A stretch of 64,000 nt of DNA from Bathynomus jamesi (lineage: Eukaryota > Arthropoda > Malacostraca > Isopoda > Cirolanidae). This document shows, piece after piece, positions 29,868 through 41,399 of this stretch. The first letter of the stretch is position 1; every line of letters starts with the position of its first letter. Location of the stretch: the NCBI GenBank assembly GCA_023014485.1, contig JAJOZX010001079.1, positions 347,501 to 411,500 of the forward strand, given 5' to 3'. Below the pieces are notes generated by a model. It did no database searches. It was not told the DNA's origin and saw nothing but the letters and a program-made list of their open reading frames with translations. The position numbers and the translations under genes are program-made.

Positions 29868-30102
29868 ATAGGGTTGACAAAAAGTAGACACCTTTTGGTT
29901 TTTCTATACTTAGTTTTTGGTTTGATAACAAAAGTCAGTAAATAATAAATTTATTAAATCACTATAGTTACAATGATGTTGCTTTCCCCGCCCCTTGCAT
30001 TTATATAAAGCCGACATACGTTCTGGCACTCCACTGATGAGCTCTGCCATTTGTTCCTGAGGACAATCATCGTGGTGTCTATTTACTTTTGTCAGCTTTC
30101 CG
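29868..30102. mobile_element. Tc1-derived MITE (copy 2)
   Basis: GGGTTGACAAAAAGTAGACACC at the left pairs with the inverted right end as in the 15683 copy. The minus strand keeps MAELISGVPERMSALYKCKG, a relic of the Tc1 transposase C-terminus, which identifies the parent. Right end is followed by TA. Confidence 0.82.
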
Positions 30103-30666
30103 TATATACACACTATACATTACAGTGTAGCCAGGTGGTATTAAGCATGAACATAAAATCAAAGCTGAAAAACAAATCCCAAAGACCTTTAATGGATTCC
30201 ACTAGATATATAAACTAAAAATCCAACTAATTAAAGAGTTGTTGTCCATGACAAACCATCGCTAAAAATGAAACTCTAAAGAAAACCACCTAAAAATAAT
30301 TAACATTACAAAAAATAAAAGATATCAGAAAATACGGTCCACTTACATTCATAAAGAGGAATCGGTGGTTTATAGGGGGGGGGGGGAGGAGAGAGAGAGA
30401 GAGAGGGAATTCGACACTCGACAACTCGGTGAAAATGCTTTTATTTTATACTTTTATACAGTCGGTTACATAAATACACTGCAATTTGATAAAATGGAAG
30501 TACTGGAAATGAAAACGAGTAAACATTAAGCCAAAATTGGTTGCTCTGAAGTATTTCCAAACGCTAAACGAAAGGCTTTTTGAAGCGAATATACCAAATA
30601 ACGAATATTGGGCAACTCCAATCCATTATTGGAAAGTAACTAATTTTTCAATACTTTTATATATAT
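30103..30666. other. AT-rich interval with G/GA microsatellite
   Basis: A poly-G then GA run lies at 30376-30408. Nothing else recognised. Confidence 0.5.
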
Positions 30667-31551
30667 TAGGGATGTAGCGGTTGTCTGCAATTGCGGAGCA
30701 ACCGCAACTGCAACCGCATTTATCAGTGCGGTTGTTTGAGGATATCTTCTTACGAGGGCAACCAAATGCTATAAATGCTAATGTAATGACTATAAATGCT
30801 ATAAACGTCGCCAAATGCTGTTCCTGTCATGCCTCATGCCTTCACTTCACTCAAGGGTGCCAAAAAGTAAGTTTGCTACGCCCTAATTGCGACATGTCTA
30901 GAATTGCTATTTGGACTGGATGGATAGATGTATAATAACTTGCATGATCGAGAAATATCACGAAGAGAAAAGGATTGTACAAGATGATGATGCTTTGGCT
31001 TGGTGGAGGTCAAATCAAAAGAAATACAAAAATTTGAGCAAACTGGCTCGGACATACTTCGGATGTCCTCCCTCGAGTGTTCCTAGTGAACAATTATTTA
31101 ATGGAGCAAAGACCATCTACGATGAAAAAACGAATAGGCTGAAGGGGGACAAAGCTAAAAAACTTTTAGTTTTGAAATACAGCCCCCAGCAATTCAATTT
31201 AAATATAAGGATTAAATAGTATATATATATATTATATTTATATATATATATATATATATATATACAGTGTACACCACTTTCGAATGGGCGGTGGTTGGGG
31301 AAAGTGGTTGGTGGGATATAAAACGCGTTGGGTCCTCGTCCCGCATCCTGGAAACACACTTTTTACAGTTTAGATTATAGTCATTATATTGTAAACTGTG
31401 AAAAGTGTGGCTAAAACGTGATCTTTTATTGTGTTGTTTATTCTTAGGTAATATTATGATGTTATAGGGTACATAACCGCAACCGCGCGGAGCTCTATTT
31501 GTAAGCTCCGCAAACGCAGAGCTATGAAAAATGACAACTGCTACATCACTA
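30667..31551 (+). mobile_element. hAT element remnant
   Basis: Ends TAGGGATGTAGCGGTTGTC and, inverted, TAGTGATGTAGCAGTTGTC. Subterminal AACCGCAACTGCAACCGC-type repeats occur at both ends. ATATATAT flanks both sides as an 8-bp duplication, although that sequence is low in complexity. Inside are the C-terminal piece of a hAT transposase and a (TA)n at 31219-31263. Confidence 0.82.
30911..31219 (+). pseudogene. hAT transposase C-terminal dimerisation region
   Basis: The frame contains ALAWWRSNQKKYKNLSKLAR, then TYFGCPPSSVPSEQLFNGA, RLKGDKAKKLLVLKY. The WW-x-x-N...L-x-x-LA-R...P-x-S-x-x-SE-x-x-F order is the hAT C-terminal (dimerisation) domain of ZBED-like transposases. RNase-H core and zinc finger are missing. 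The upstream ~240 bp of the element show no continuation of the frame. Confidence 0.85.
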
Positions 31552-31586
31552 ATATATATATATATAATGTATAATAACGCCTGATG

Positions 31587-31874
31587 CGCCTCGGTGGTAT
31601 AGTGGTTAGCGTCGCTGACTAAGAATCCATCGGCCCCGGGATCGAGACCCGGTGACGGCAGCCGGCGCGCAACAAAACCCATCTGTTCATCCTTCCACAC
31701 AATAAAAGTGGTTGGTAGATAAGTGGGTACCCTGGGAGGCCTAGTGGTTAAGACACTGAGCTACTGGTGGGGCGTGGTTCGGATTCCACGTTAAACTGTA
31801 GGTCTAAGGTGGAGTGAAAAGCTTGACCTTCGTCAGAATGAACAATTCGGGCGGAAGCTAGCCAAAGGTTAACT
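31587..31874 (+). mobile_element. Dimeric tRNA-derived SINE, subfamily B
   Basis: First unit: A box TGGTATAGTGG (31595-31605) and B box GGATCGAGACC (31639-31649), 33 bp apart as in tRNA genes, followed by GGCGCGCAACAAAACCC. Second unit starts with CCTGGGAGGCCTAGTGGTTA, and GGTTCGGATTCC (31776-31787) resembles a B box with one extra base. Tail has CTTGACCTTCGTCAGAATG and GGGCGGAAGC. Spacing and boxes support RNA polymerase III transcription. It follows (TA)n. Confidence 0.88.
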
Positions 31875-32159
31875 AAAGGTATAAATATAATATAATATAA
31901 TTTATGGTAAATTGAATTAAGCAATGAAATTTAAAAAATTTTTAGATACACTTAAAATTTTCGTTTTTATGGAAACGTAAAGGAGCTTACTTGTATCGAT
32001 AAACAGTATTTTGTCTTCAGGAAGTACCTTCGTCGTTTAAAAAATAATTACAGGTATTTTCCAAAATAAAAACAAACCCAGAACTTCATTTTATATCTTG
32101 CGTGACATTTCTAGCTAAGTCCTAAAGAAGTTTCGATATGATTTTGACTTTGATTTTGG
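31875..32159. other. AT-rich interval, nothing recognised
   Basis: No motif or repeat match. Confidence 0.5.
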
Positions 32160-32245
32160 ATATCTTTCTTCAGTTTTGGGGGGGGGGGCGCTTTTGTGGG
32201 CATCCGCCCTTGGGTCCCTCCTTCCTGCGTAAAGAAAATACTAAA
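32160..32245 (+). mobile_element. LINE 3' tail, second copy of the poly-G tail family
   Basis: A G-run then GCGCTTTTGTGGGCATCCGC and CCTCCTTCCTGCGTAAAG match the tail at 3266-3352. No coding part is attached, as in a severe 5' truncation. Confidence 0.75.
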
Positions 32246-32652
32246 CGAAGGCGTTATACGCAACCAGGATCTTCTCTCCTAAATTGATCCTCGATTACAG
32301 AGGCAAATTGAAGAGTATTTTTTTAGTATACAATTCCGGACCCCCAAAAAAAATAGACTACCGTCTCAAATGCGCTCATGACCTTTATAATACTTTTAAA
32401 TTATACACCTTTATGAGGAATATTGAGTAGATGTGACGTTATTATAATAAAAAGACGCTTCTGCGTGCCAGTTTTGAAAATAAAATAGAGCAAAAACCTT
32501 ATTACATAGTGAAAAGTTAATGTAGCCGTAGCGACATATCAAAAGATTAAAATATCTTGTCGAGTGTTACAAAAAAAAAGGAATAAATTCATTATGTTCA
32601 TTCAGTACTGCCAATATATTAAATTTTTATCAAAGACTTTTTACTTCGCCTC
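32246..32652. other. AT-rich interval, nothing recognised
   Basis: Nothing identifiable before the Tc1 stop. Confidence 0.5.
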
Positions 32653-33057
32653 TTAGTATTTAGTTGGTCCACTCTTAGCCTTGATTACGGCCTCCAATCG
32701 TTGTGGTATCGAGTCGACAAGCCTCTTGTATTCTTCTGTAGTTATCGATTGCCAGGTTGTCCATCAAACGCGTCTTCACTTCGCTAAGTGCTCCTGGTTT
32801 ACGCTTTTGGACCTTCTGTTAGCAATATTCCAAAGATTTTCTATCGAATTAAGATCGGAAGAATTAGCTGGCCAGGATAGTACTTCAATTTCGTAAGTAT
32901 CAAACCACGCAAATGTTGCACGAGCCGCATGAGCTGAAGCCAGGTCATGTTGAAAAATAATTGGTTCGTCTTCATAGAGCTTTTCTATAGAAAAGTATTC
33001 CAAGGGGATGGGGGTCGCCTTTTTTTCCATATGCCTTTGTTCCGGATAACCAAACAT
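32653..33057 (-). pseudogene. Tc1-like transposase C-terminal third
   Basis: The minus strand reads IIFQHDLASAHAARATFAWF with the second catalytic aspartate (QHD), then LSWPANSSDLNSIENLWNI, the third-residue block ending in E. After a frameshift near 32790 it reads TTWQSITTEEYKRLVDSIPQ and RLEAVIKAKSGPTKY to a stop. This is the last third of a Tc1 transposase. HTH region and first aspartate are absent. A different Tc1 lineage from the copy at 7485-8490. Confidence 0.85.
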
Positions 33058-33059
33058 TT

Positions 33060-34009
33060 AATGAACTGTATATAATAAAGACAAACGTTAATTAGGCTAA
33101 AGACACTTAATTACTGGTTAAACTGGTTAAACTGGTGAAAGATAACAGACGGTGACTTAACATCCAAATTACAAATGCGCATTATCCCTTATCAATCATA
33201 GTTGATCTTGCAACTTAGTCATTCATTCATAAACCTTATTAAGTTTTTTAATATGATTTACTACGTGTTTGTAAATAGTTTCCTTCACAACCATGATAAA
33301 ATGTGTTTCAGGAATCTTGCCCACGACTATTTTTGTTGTTGTTTGATAGTTTTTTAACCTCCTTCGCAATATCTAAGGTCATATGACGTGAGGATCTACA
33401 GCTTTACGTAGGATCCGAACCACGAGTCGGTATATCATCTGGATGCGGAGGACGATCTCATACTACTACTACTACCCAGACCCAATGTCATTCAACTTCG
33501 CTAATCAACGGGAAGCGATGTTAAAGATTCTGGCTGCAATTGTACGTCACTAATGAGAGAAGAATACATACGACCGTATACGCATCTTTCCTTTAATGAA
33601 AATGACCACATTATCATATTCACACATTCTATATTGGATAATTTATGCGAGAAATCTCTTCACATGATTTGGGACAATTCCTCAGAACGTAACAATTTTA
33701 CATAATTCCATCCACTTCCGTTCGTCTCATATCCTCTTATAATCAAGCAAACTGCAGGAACCGGAATATGGCTTATTACCTCTTGATTCTGAAAGAGAGT
33801 GTTAGTTGGTTCAAATTATTAGGTAGGGATGAACTATGGTTTATCACGCAAACCTTCTCTTAAACTTTTAAGATTAGGGACTGTTGGAGTTTATATATAA
33901 TATACAGTACTGGCAAATACGACTTATATACATATTGTATATAGTAATTACATACTTTATTATTCGACTTTTACAGTGTTTGCTTATATTTAAGAAAAAT
34001 TATATTATC

Positions 34010-34012
<3 letters not shown>
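33060..34012. other. AT-rich interval, nothing certain
   Basis: 33400-33460 (GGATCCGAACCACGAGTCGG and on to GGATGCGGAGGACGA) faintly resembles 61775-61815, hinting at a shared old repeat. Confidence 0.35.

Positions 34013-34070
<58 letters not shown>
34013..34070. repeat. (TA)n microsatellite
   Basis: Pure TA run. Confidence 0.95.
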
Positions 34071-34079
<9 letters not shown>

Positions 34080-36724
34080 TCAAGTCAACCCCGTTCGAGC
34101 AAATTAATCTTTCGTGACTTTGATGCAAGTGTCGTGAAAGAAAGTTGTATACGCTAAAGAGAAATTATGTTCTTAGTAATGGCTGTCTGCTATTCAGTCC
34201 GAATAAACAAACGCCAAATAAGGGATTCTGCGTACATCCGTGAACTGAAGATAAGAACATGCCTTTCCCCTTTAAAGTCGCGGTTTGGTAGAATTTCGAG
34301 CGCACTGTAACTTAAAATGTAAACCTAAAACATGTCTTTAATTAGAATTAAAAAGACATGCTCAGTGTCTAAGACATGTTTACGGCTTTAGTCAGGTAAT
34401 CTAGTTTTTGAGGACGTTTCGCAGCCACTGATAAAAGCAGCTTAGTATCCATTTAACAGATTTAACATATATTTCAGTCACGTGAAAACGATAGTATGAA
34501 CACAGATTCTTAAACTTTTAAACACCATAATATACTGCCTATGAGGGCAAGAGGGGAATGGAAATTAACTCTCTCCTCCCTCAAATCTTGCAAATAATTC
34601 CAGATGTGGCAGAGGATCAACCTCAGGTTGATCCTGAACTGTCGTTCGAAGACAGGAAGTTAAGACTAAAGGTGTGTGTGTGTGTACACATATATTTACA
34701 CATACACGTGTGTGTATGTGTGTACACATATATTTACTTGTAAATATACAAAATAGTGCATATAAACCTCTTGCCATTGAAATATATATTTCACTGCGAG
34801 AAAAACCGTTTTTTAACATTGGTGTAATTTGGTCTTTTATTTATTTTACGGCGTTTTTTACAATTCATTTGTTTATTTTCCAACGGATCTCTCCAATGAT
34901 CATACTCGTACCTGTTTGCTGACAGCAAGTGCAATAAAATGCATTCAGTTTAAAGCAGATATATATATATGTGTGTGTGTGTATATATGTATGTATATAT
35001 ATGTGTGTGTGTGTGTATATAGTATGTATATATATGTGTATATATGTATGTTTGTATATATTTCAAGTTTTCTCGTGAAAAACAAAACTTATTTGCCGCG
35101 ATATTCTTTCAGTTATTTATGCAAAGTTTACGGTGCGCATGATTATGTGTAGTATATATTTTACTTTGACATTTTTAAAAATGGCTTCTCGCATAAAACA
35201 ACAGAAGCTAATCTTATCACAAACTGTTCAAAAATTTTAGAGCACATTTAAATCAGATTATTCATGTCAATGGTGATCATACTATAACATGTTTCATTAA
35301 AAATAAATATAAAAATGTATATTTTATTTGCATAAAAAAAATGGCTATTTTAACTAATATATATACACACACACACACTATTTTTGCAAAACCGGCACTC
35401 AAAACTTTTCATTGCATTGACTATAATATCCATGTAAATTTCAAACATGAACATAATATGATCTGGCCAAAAATAAAAATAAAAAAAAAGTTGCGTATAA
35501 ATTACCGAGTTTCGCACACTTTAATCTCACACTAACTACCAATAAGGTAGCTTATGGCATTTACATCGGAAAAAAAAAATGTAAAACTAAATAATAATGC
35601 ATTGTACTGTATACAGAACAAAAAATATATAAAAGTGCTCATCCTAGTAACCATGGTAATTGTAATTATTTCAAAAACATCATTGTTCACTCTGTTCTCC
35701 GCAATAATATCAATACAATGAAAGAAAAACCCAACTTAGAACCAGAAAATAACGCCTCGTTTTTCGTGATTTAGCAAAGAATCACTCGTTCCACACTTAG
35801 CATAAGCCCTTAACTATTTCTCATAAATTTAGCATTATAATTTATCTCATAAACGAGGTAAGAAATAAACATAGTCCTAAACACATGCGCAAATTTGGTA
35901 TGAAATAAAATAAATTACGTAAGACGAGACCCTAATCTAAAAGTAGATACAGCATTATATCTATCGAACCGAAACCTGAAAATATAAAAAACCAAAGCAA
36001 AAGTGTTTAACCTCAAACGAGATGTCTTCACAAAAAAAGCTTCCTAATCTATTTCATTTTTATGATAAAGTAAATTTTAAGCGCGACAAGGCGCTAACAA
36101 GTGCTACGGAAAAGAAAGATCTTATCTTGCCTTAAACCCCCCCCCCCTCGTTAGAAGCATTTGTCAGATCAAAAAAAAAGTATAGTAGGATTTTCACTCG
36201 GATGCTCTCCTCTGCTTTAAAATTTTTACTTACCTTTAAATTTTCTTCTACCTTTTAACCTTCCTTCTTGAACAGACATCATCTAAATGCGGACATCTCT
36301 GGCAGCAAGCTCAGTCTGACACGGAGCTTCATCTTTTTAAAATGTCAATTCATTATGATTGGATTGGAATATAATTTTTCCATAGAAGGCCTTCATGCCA
36401 TTTCTTACTGTCGGCCTCTTATTGACAAAGCTTCTTCCTAGATTTGCATCCTTTCAGACCACCTTCTACTCTAATGATCCGCTCTGGAACATTCCATGAT
36501 TCTAGTGGTCGTTCGTAGGTCATCAGAAAGGTCAGATGATGATGATCTACAATTTTTCATCGAGAGAAGTATCGGATGTCTCTCCTCCTAAGAACCTGTA
36601 GATGTGTTCTTTCTGTGTTGGTAATGTTTCAAGGGGGAGGGGTTGGACTGCACATTGAGAACATTTTTTCGCAACAGCAATTTGACTACGAGAAGGAGGG
36701 ACCTGACCTTGGGAGAAACTTTGT
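34071..36724. other. Long AT-rich interval with TG/TA microsatellites
   Basis: Compound TGTG/TATA/TATG tracts at 34672-34735 and 34960-35060. A small perfect hairpin AGGATCAACCTCAGGTTGATCC lies at 34614-34635 (shown here in part: AGGATCAACC). A C-run at 36138-36147. No gene or transposon recognised. Confidence 0.5.
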
Positions 36725-38032
36725 TCTCTCTCTCATTTTCTCCTTTTCCCTCTCATTTTCTCCTTTTCCCTCTCATTTTCTCCTTTTCCCTCTCATTTTC
36801 TCCTTTCCTCTCATTTTTCTCCTTTTCCTCTCATTTTCTCTTTTCCCTCTCATTTTCTCCTTTTCCTCTCATTTTTCTCCTTTTCCCTCTCATTTTCTCC
36901 TTTTCCCCTCATTTTCTTTCTTTTCCCCTCTCATTTTCTTTCTTTTTCCCTCTCATTTTCTTTCTTTTTCCCTCATTTTCTTTCTTTTTCCCCTCATTTT
37001 CTTTCTTTTCCCTCTCATTTTCTTTCTTTTTCCCTCTCATTTTCTTTCTTTTTCCCTCTCATTTTCTTTCTTTTTCCCTCTCATTTTCTTTCTTTTCCCT
37101 CTCATTTTCTTTCTTTTTCCCTCTCATTTTCTTTCTTTTTCCCTCTCATTTTCTTTCTTTTTCCCTCTCATTTTCTTTCTTTTTCCCTCTCATTTTCTTT
37201 CTTTTCCCTTCATTTTCTTCTCTTTTTCCCTCTCATTTTCTTTCTTTTTCCCTCTCCTTTTCTTTCTTTTTCCCTCTCCTTTTCTTTCTTCTTCCCTCTC
37301 ATTTTCTTTCTTCTTCCCTCTCATTTTCTTTCTTCTTCCCTCTCATTTTCTTTCTTCTTCCCTCTCATTTTCTTTCTTCTTCCCTCTCATTTTCTTTCTT
37401 CTTCCTCTCATTTTCTTTCTTCTTCCCTCCATTTTCTTTCTTCTTCCCTCTCATTTTCTTTCTTCTTCCCTCTCATTTTCTTTCTTCTTCCCTCTCATTT
37501 CTTTCTTCTTCCCTCTCATTTTCTTTTCTTCTTCCCTCTCATTTTCTTTCTTCTTCCCTCTCATTTTCTTTCTTCTTCCCTCATCATTTTCTTTCTTCTC
37601 CCTCTCATTTTCTTTCTTCTTCCCTCTCATTTTCTTTCTTCTTCCTCTCATTTTCTTTCTTCTTCCCTCTCATTTTCTTTCTTCTTCCCTCTCATTTTCT
37701 TTCTTCTTCCCTCTCATTTTCTTTCTTCTTCCTCTCATTTTCTTTCTTCTTCCCTCTCATTTTCTTTCTTCTTCCCTCTCATTTTCTTTCTTCTTCCCTC
37801 TCATTTTCTTTCTTCTTCCTCTCATTTTTTCTTTCTTCTTCCCTCTCATTTTCTTTCTTCTTCCCTCTCATTTTCTTTCTTCTTCCCTCTCATTTTCTTT
37901 CTTCTTCCCTCTCATTTTCTTTCTTCTTCCTCTCATTTTCTTTCTTCTTCCCTCTCATTTTCTTTCTTCTTCCCTCTCATTTTCTTTCTTCTTCCCCTCA
38001 TTTTCTTTCTTCTTCCCTCTCATTTTCTTTAT
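36725..38032. repeat. 1.3-kb pyrimidine-rich minisatellite, three ordered unit types
   Basis: About 60 tandem copies of a 20-22 bp unit. Left block (to ~36910): CTCATTTTCTCCTTTTCC. Middle (~36910-37280): CTCATTTTCTTTCTTTTTCC. Right (~37280-38032): CTCATTTTCTTTCTTCTTCC. One strand is almost all C and T with a single A per unit. Two long overlapping plus-strand frames and a minus-strand one are translations of this repeat and are not genes. Confidence 0.95.
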
Positions 38033-38232
38033 CTGAAAATGACAGTCTTAAGCATTCATTATTATTATTATTGTCGTGAAATGGGCTCACCATCAACGAG
38101 CCGTTTTCACCATTTCTATCTGTTTCGAAACATTTTAGGTAAAGTTTGGGAAAGTTATCCCACAAACAAAAAGTTTGTCTGAAAACAAAAGTTCTAAAAA
38201 GCATAAAAAAAATATTAATTGGTAATGCTGAT

Positions 38233-38470
38233 GCGCCTCGGTGGTGTAGTGGTTAGCATTGCTGACTATAAATCCACCGACTCTGGCTTCGAAACCCGGT
38301 GACGGCAGCCAGCGCGCAGCAAACCCAACTGCTTATCCTTCTACGCAATAAAAATTGGTTGGTAGATAAATAGGTACCCTGGGTAGCCTAGTGGTTAAGA
38401 CGCTGGGCTGCTGATCGGGAGGTCGCGAGATTAGAGTCCGGGCGAGGGCTTTGTAATTTCTGACTGCCCT
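38233..38470 (+). mobile_element. Dimeric tRNA-derived SINE, subfamily A
   Basis: First unit GCCTCGGTGGTGTAGTGG with the A box; B-box position reads GCTTCGAAACC. Second unit GGGTAGCCTAGTGGTTAAGA, then GGGAGGTCGCGAGATTAGAG and GGGCGAGGGCTTTG, which is closer to a complete tRNA-like fold than in subfamily B. The 3' part after 38470 is unclear. Confidence 0.82.
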
Positions 38471-38870
38471 TTTGGTACTTCCCCTAGACTACCTTCCCTA
38501 GAACCTGGATCCGACCCTGGAAAACAAACTCATCATTTCTGTTCACCAGCCTCGAGTCGAAGCGGACAATCTAATAGCATTCTAGTCGTCACTATTAAAG
38601 TTGTCGTAAAATTTAAGGAAAACGCCTTAAATTGCAAAAGTACCATTCTCATCATTACGTATTTTGAAAGTTAATATAATCCGTAGTCAGTGTACAAATT
38701 TTTGTTTAAAATTAAAGATACACTTTTCTGCGATTTAACCAGATTTATTACAATGATTTGTTTTGCTTTCTTATTCTTAAGTGTAAGTCTTGGGATTAGT
38801 AAAGCCCAGTAAAGCCTCGTGCTTTAAAGACCAAATTAAATTGAATAAGTAGTTCAATTTCACAACTGTA
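38471..38870. other. AT-rich interval, nothing recognised
   Basis: No feature. Confidence 0.5.
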
Positions 38871-38878
38871 CTTATTTG

Positions 38879-39081
38879 GGATCAAGTAAAGATAAGCACC
38901 TCCAACCTTTTTTAGTTAGCTTTATAAGGCTAACTAACGAAAAATATCACGACTTAACCTAACCAATCGTTAGGTCAACTGTACGCCCTTGACGATTGGT
39001 TAGGTTAGGTCGTGATATTTTCGTTAGTTAGCCTTATAAAGCTAACTAAAAAAGGTTGGGGGTGCTTATCTTTACTTGATC
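38879..39081. mobile_element. 203-bp MITE with 8-bp target duplication, built on the repeated module
   Basis: Arms 38879-38970 and 38992-39081 start GGATCAAGTAAAGATAAGC and are nearly identical. CTTATTTG is duplicated at 38871-38878 and 39082-39089. The inner halves of both arms are the GTTAGGTTAAGTCGTGATATTTTCG-type module, and the loop holds GTACGCCC. A genuine element, given the target duplication. Confidence 0.92.
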
Positions 39082-39254
39082 CTTATTTGTTTCATCAATA
39101 AAGGTTAATTCAATCAAAAATTCAGGTTGTTTATTGTGTATTGTGAAAATTTTATTAAAATATTGATGTGTTTGGTTGGTAAACCTGTCATGACGGCTTT
39201 TGGATTACGTGGAGATCAGAGGCCCCCAGCCTCAATTACCAAATGATGTCTTCG

Positions 39255-39330
39255 TTAACACTAACGAAAATATCACGACTTAACCTAACCAATCGTCAAG
39301 GGCGTACAGTTGACCTAACCGGGCACTCAT
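39255..39330 (-). repeat. Repeated module (single arm)
   Basis: TAACGAAAATATCACGACTT through GGGCGTACAGTTGACC to CCGGGCACTCA, a one-armed copy of the module. Confidence 0.8.
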
Positions 39331-39640
39331 TTTTATTTATTATTGTTTGGTACTGTAAAGCAAAAAACGAGAATACATGGGGGACTGGGGGCCCTGATCT
39401 TCAGGTGATCCCAGCTTTTTAATTAATTTTACACGTTTGTCGGTCTCAGGTTGAAACTGTTCAGAAGATTTACAGGTTATTTTACTCCAACATTCCATTA
39501 ATATTTTATAAATATTGAAACTAACATATTTGAATACTTTTTAAGATTTTTACGTTACACCTTCGGGAGGACAAAGAGGCTTTTCCACCAGCTTTTAAGC
39601 AACTTTAGTCAAAACTATTTTAGTTCTTAAAAATATTTGT
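39331..39640. other. AT-rich interval, nothing recognised
   Basis: No feature. Confidence 0.5.
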
Positions 39641-39719
39641 TTTCGAGAGAGAGAGAGAGAGAGAGAGTACCAAGGAGAGTACCGAGGAGGTACCAATGGC
39701 AACGGGTGCCAGGGAAAAT

Positions 39720-41380
39720 TTTGTACACACTCAAATAGTGTGCAAGATTTGGTCTACCCTTTTCTTGAACTGATCCACAGAGGAACTGTTCACAACTTCC
39801 GAAGGTAACCTGTTCCATGTGTCACAGATCTTATACGTAAAGTAATTCCCACACACACTAGTCCTAAACCGTTTCAAATCCAACTTCCAACCATTGTTGC
39901 GAGTTGGGTTATCATTTAAACTAAACATACTTCTAAAATCGACTCGTTGAACCCGCGTAAGAGCTTGAAAACCTCGATCAGTTTGACCGCGCAGCCTCCG
40001 AGTTTCAAGCGAAAACAAGTTCAGGGCGCGAAACCGTCGATTGTAACCCATATGCCTAACGGAAGGGATTACTTTGTGGCCCTCGCCTGCACTCGCTCCA
40101 GCCTCTCAATATCTTTCCTGAGGTGGGCGACCAGAACTGCACAGCATACTCCAGGTGCGGCCGAACAAGGAATTGTATAGTAAGAGCACAATCTCCTTGT
40201 TCCGAAACTGAAATTGCCTCCTGATATAACCCAATAGTTTCTGGGCTTTCTTTTCCACCTCTACACACTGTTCCGTAAACTTAAGATCGCTGCTAATTAG
40301 CACACCCAAGTCCTTTTCTAAATCATCACCTCGATATTACTACCCAACATCGATTAGTCCCGACTTGGGATTGGCGTAGCCAATGTGCATCACTTTGCAT
40401 TTACCCAAGTTAAACGGCATTTGCCATTTTTCGACCATCTCCTATCCTACCTAGGTCCGCCGCAGTTCCTCGATCGCTTCGGGCGTCCCAACATTGGCCC
40501 CAAGCTTGGTGTCATCAACGAATTTGGCGATCCGACTGACGATGCCCCCGTCGATATCATTTATGTAAATGATAAACAACAGTGGCCCCAAAACGGAACC
40601 CTGAGGAACCCCACTAGTGACCGAGGCCCAACCCGAACTACCCCTTTAATTACCACCCTCTGCAGCCTATTTCCTCAGCCAGTTTTCAATCCACCTACCT
40701 ATTTCCCCACCGATACCCAGCGCGCGCACTTTCGCCATTAGCCGGCGGTGAGGTACCTTATCAAGGCTTTCTGAAAGTCGAGATAAAGTATATCAATCGC
40801 CCTACTCTTTCGTACTCACTCAACATGACGTGGAAAAACTCGAGCAAGTTGGTGAGACACGACCTATGCCGTCTAAACCCATGTTGGGAGTCCCCAAGCA
40901 GCTTGTAGGAATCCAAATGGTCAACGATCCTATCAGCCATTATCCCTTCTAATAATTTACCTACAACTGAAGTGAGACTAATGGGACGATAGTTCCCCTG
41001 GACTTTCGTGATCCCCTTTCTTAAAGATAGGGGTCACGTTGGCTTCCCTCCAGTCACCAGGCACCTGGCCCATCTCTAACGATTTGTTGAAGACTGTAGC
41101 CAGGTGGGGAGCCACCTGGTCGCGCACTTCTCGCAACACTCTGGGGAGAAACTGGTCTGGCCCAGGAGCCTTAAACGCGCTCAGTTTGTCTATTCTATCG
41201 GCAACGACTGTCGCGGTACATCTAACACTATCCAGGCCAGCACCTTCGTGCCTCACGCCTGGCTCGGGGATGACGCGGGTATCCTCCCTGGTGAACACTC
41301 CCGCAAAGTACTCATTAAGCACATTAGCGATGTTCGCGTCGGAGGTCCGCAGAACGCCGCTTCCATCCTTTAACGGAGAG
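39720..41380 (-). pseudogene. LINE reverse transcriptase, nearly complete but frameshifted
   Basis: On the minus strand from 41380: MLNEYFAGVFTREDT, DKLSAFKAPGPDQFLPRVLR, VPGDWREANVTPIFKKG (fingers), then across frames NYRPISLTSVVGKLLE, DSQHGFRRHRSCLTNLLEF, VPQGSVLGPLLFIIYINDI and RIAKFVDDTKLGANVG, where FVDD is the catalytic box. It ends with GVLISSDLKFTEQC, RRLRGQTDRGFQALTRV, CDTWNRLPSEVVNSSSVDQF. This is a CR1/L2-like arthropod LINE ORF2 lacking most of its endonuclease. GA microsatellites bound both ends (39645-39667, 41373-41390). At least four frame breaks. Confidence 0.88.
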
Positions 41381-41399
41381 AGAGAGAGAGTTACAAGGA

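Noticed and set aside
31587..31660. A tRNA gene (A and B boxes at tRNA spacing)
   Set aside because: The same sequence recurs with a fixed second unit and tail at several loci; it is a SINE head.
33400..33460. Shared repeat with 61775-61815
   Set aside because: Similarity by eye is short and patchy; not enough to annotate as a family.
36576..38079. Two overlapping frames of 486 and 478 codons rich in F, S and L
   Set aside because: They read through the 20-22 bp minisatellite; unit changes keep frames open by chance and there is no signal or domain.
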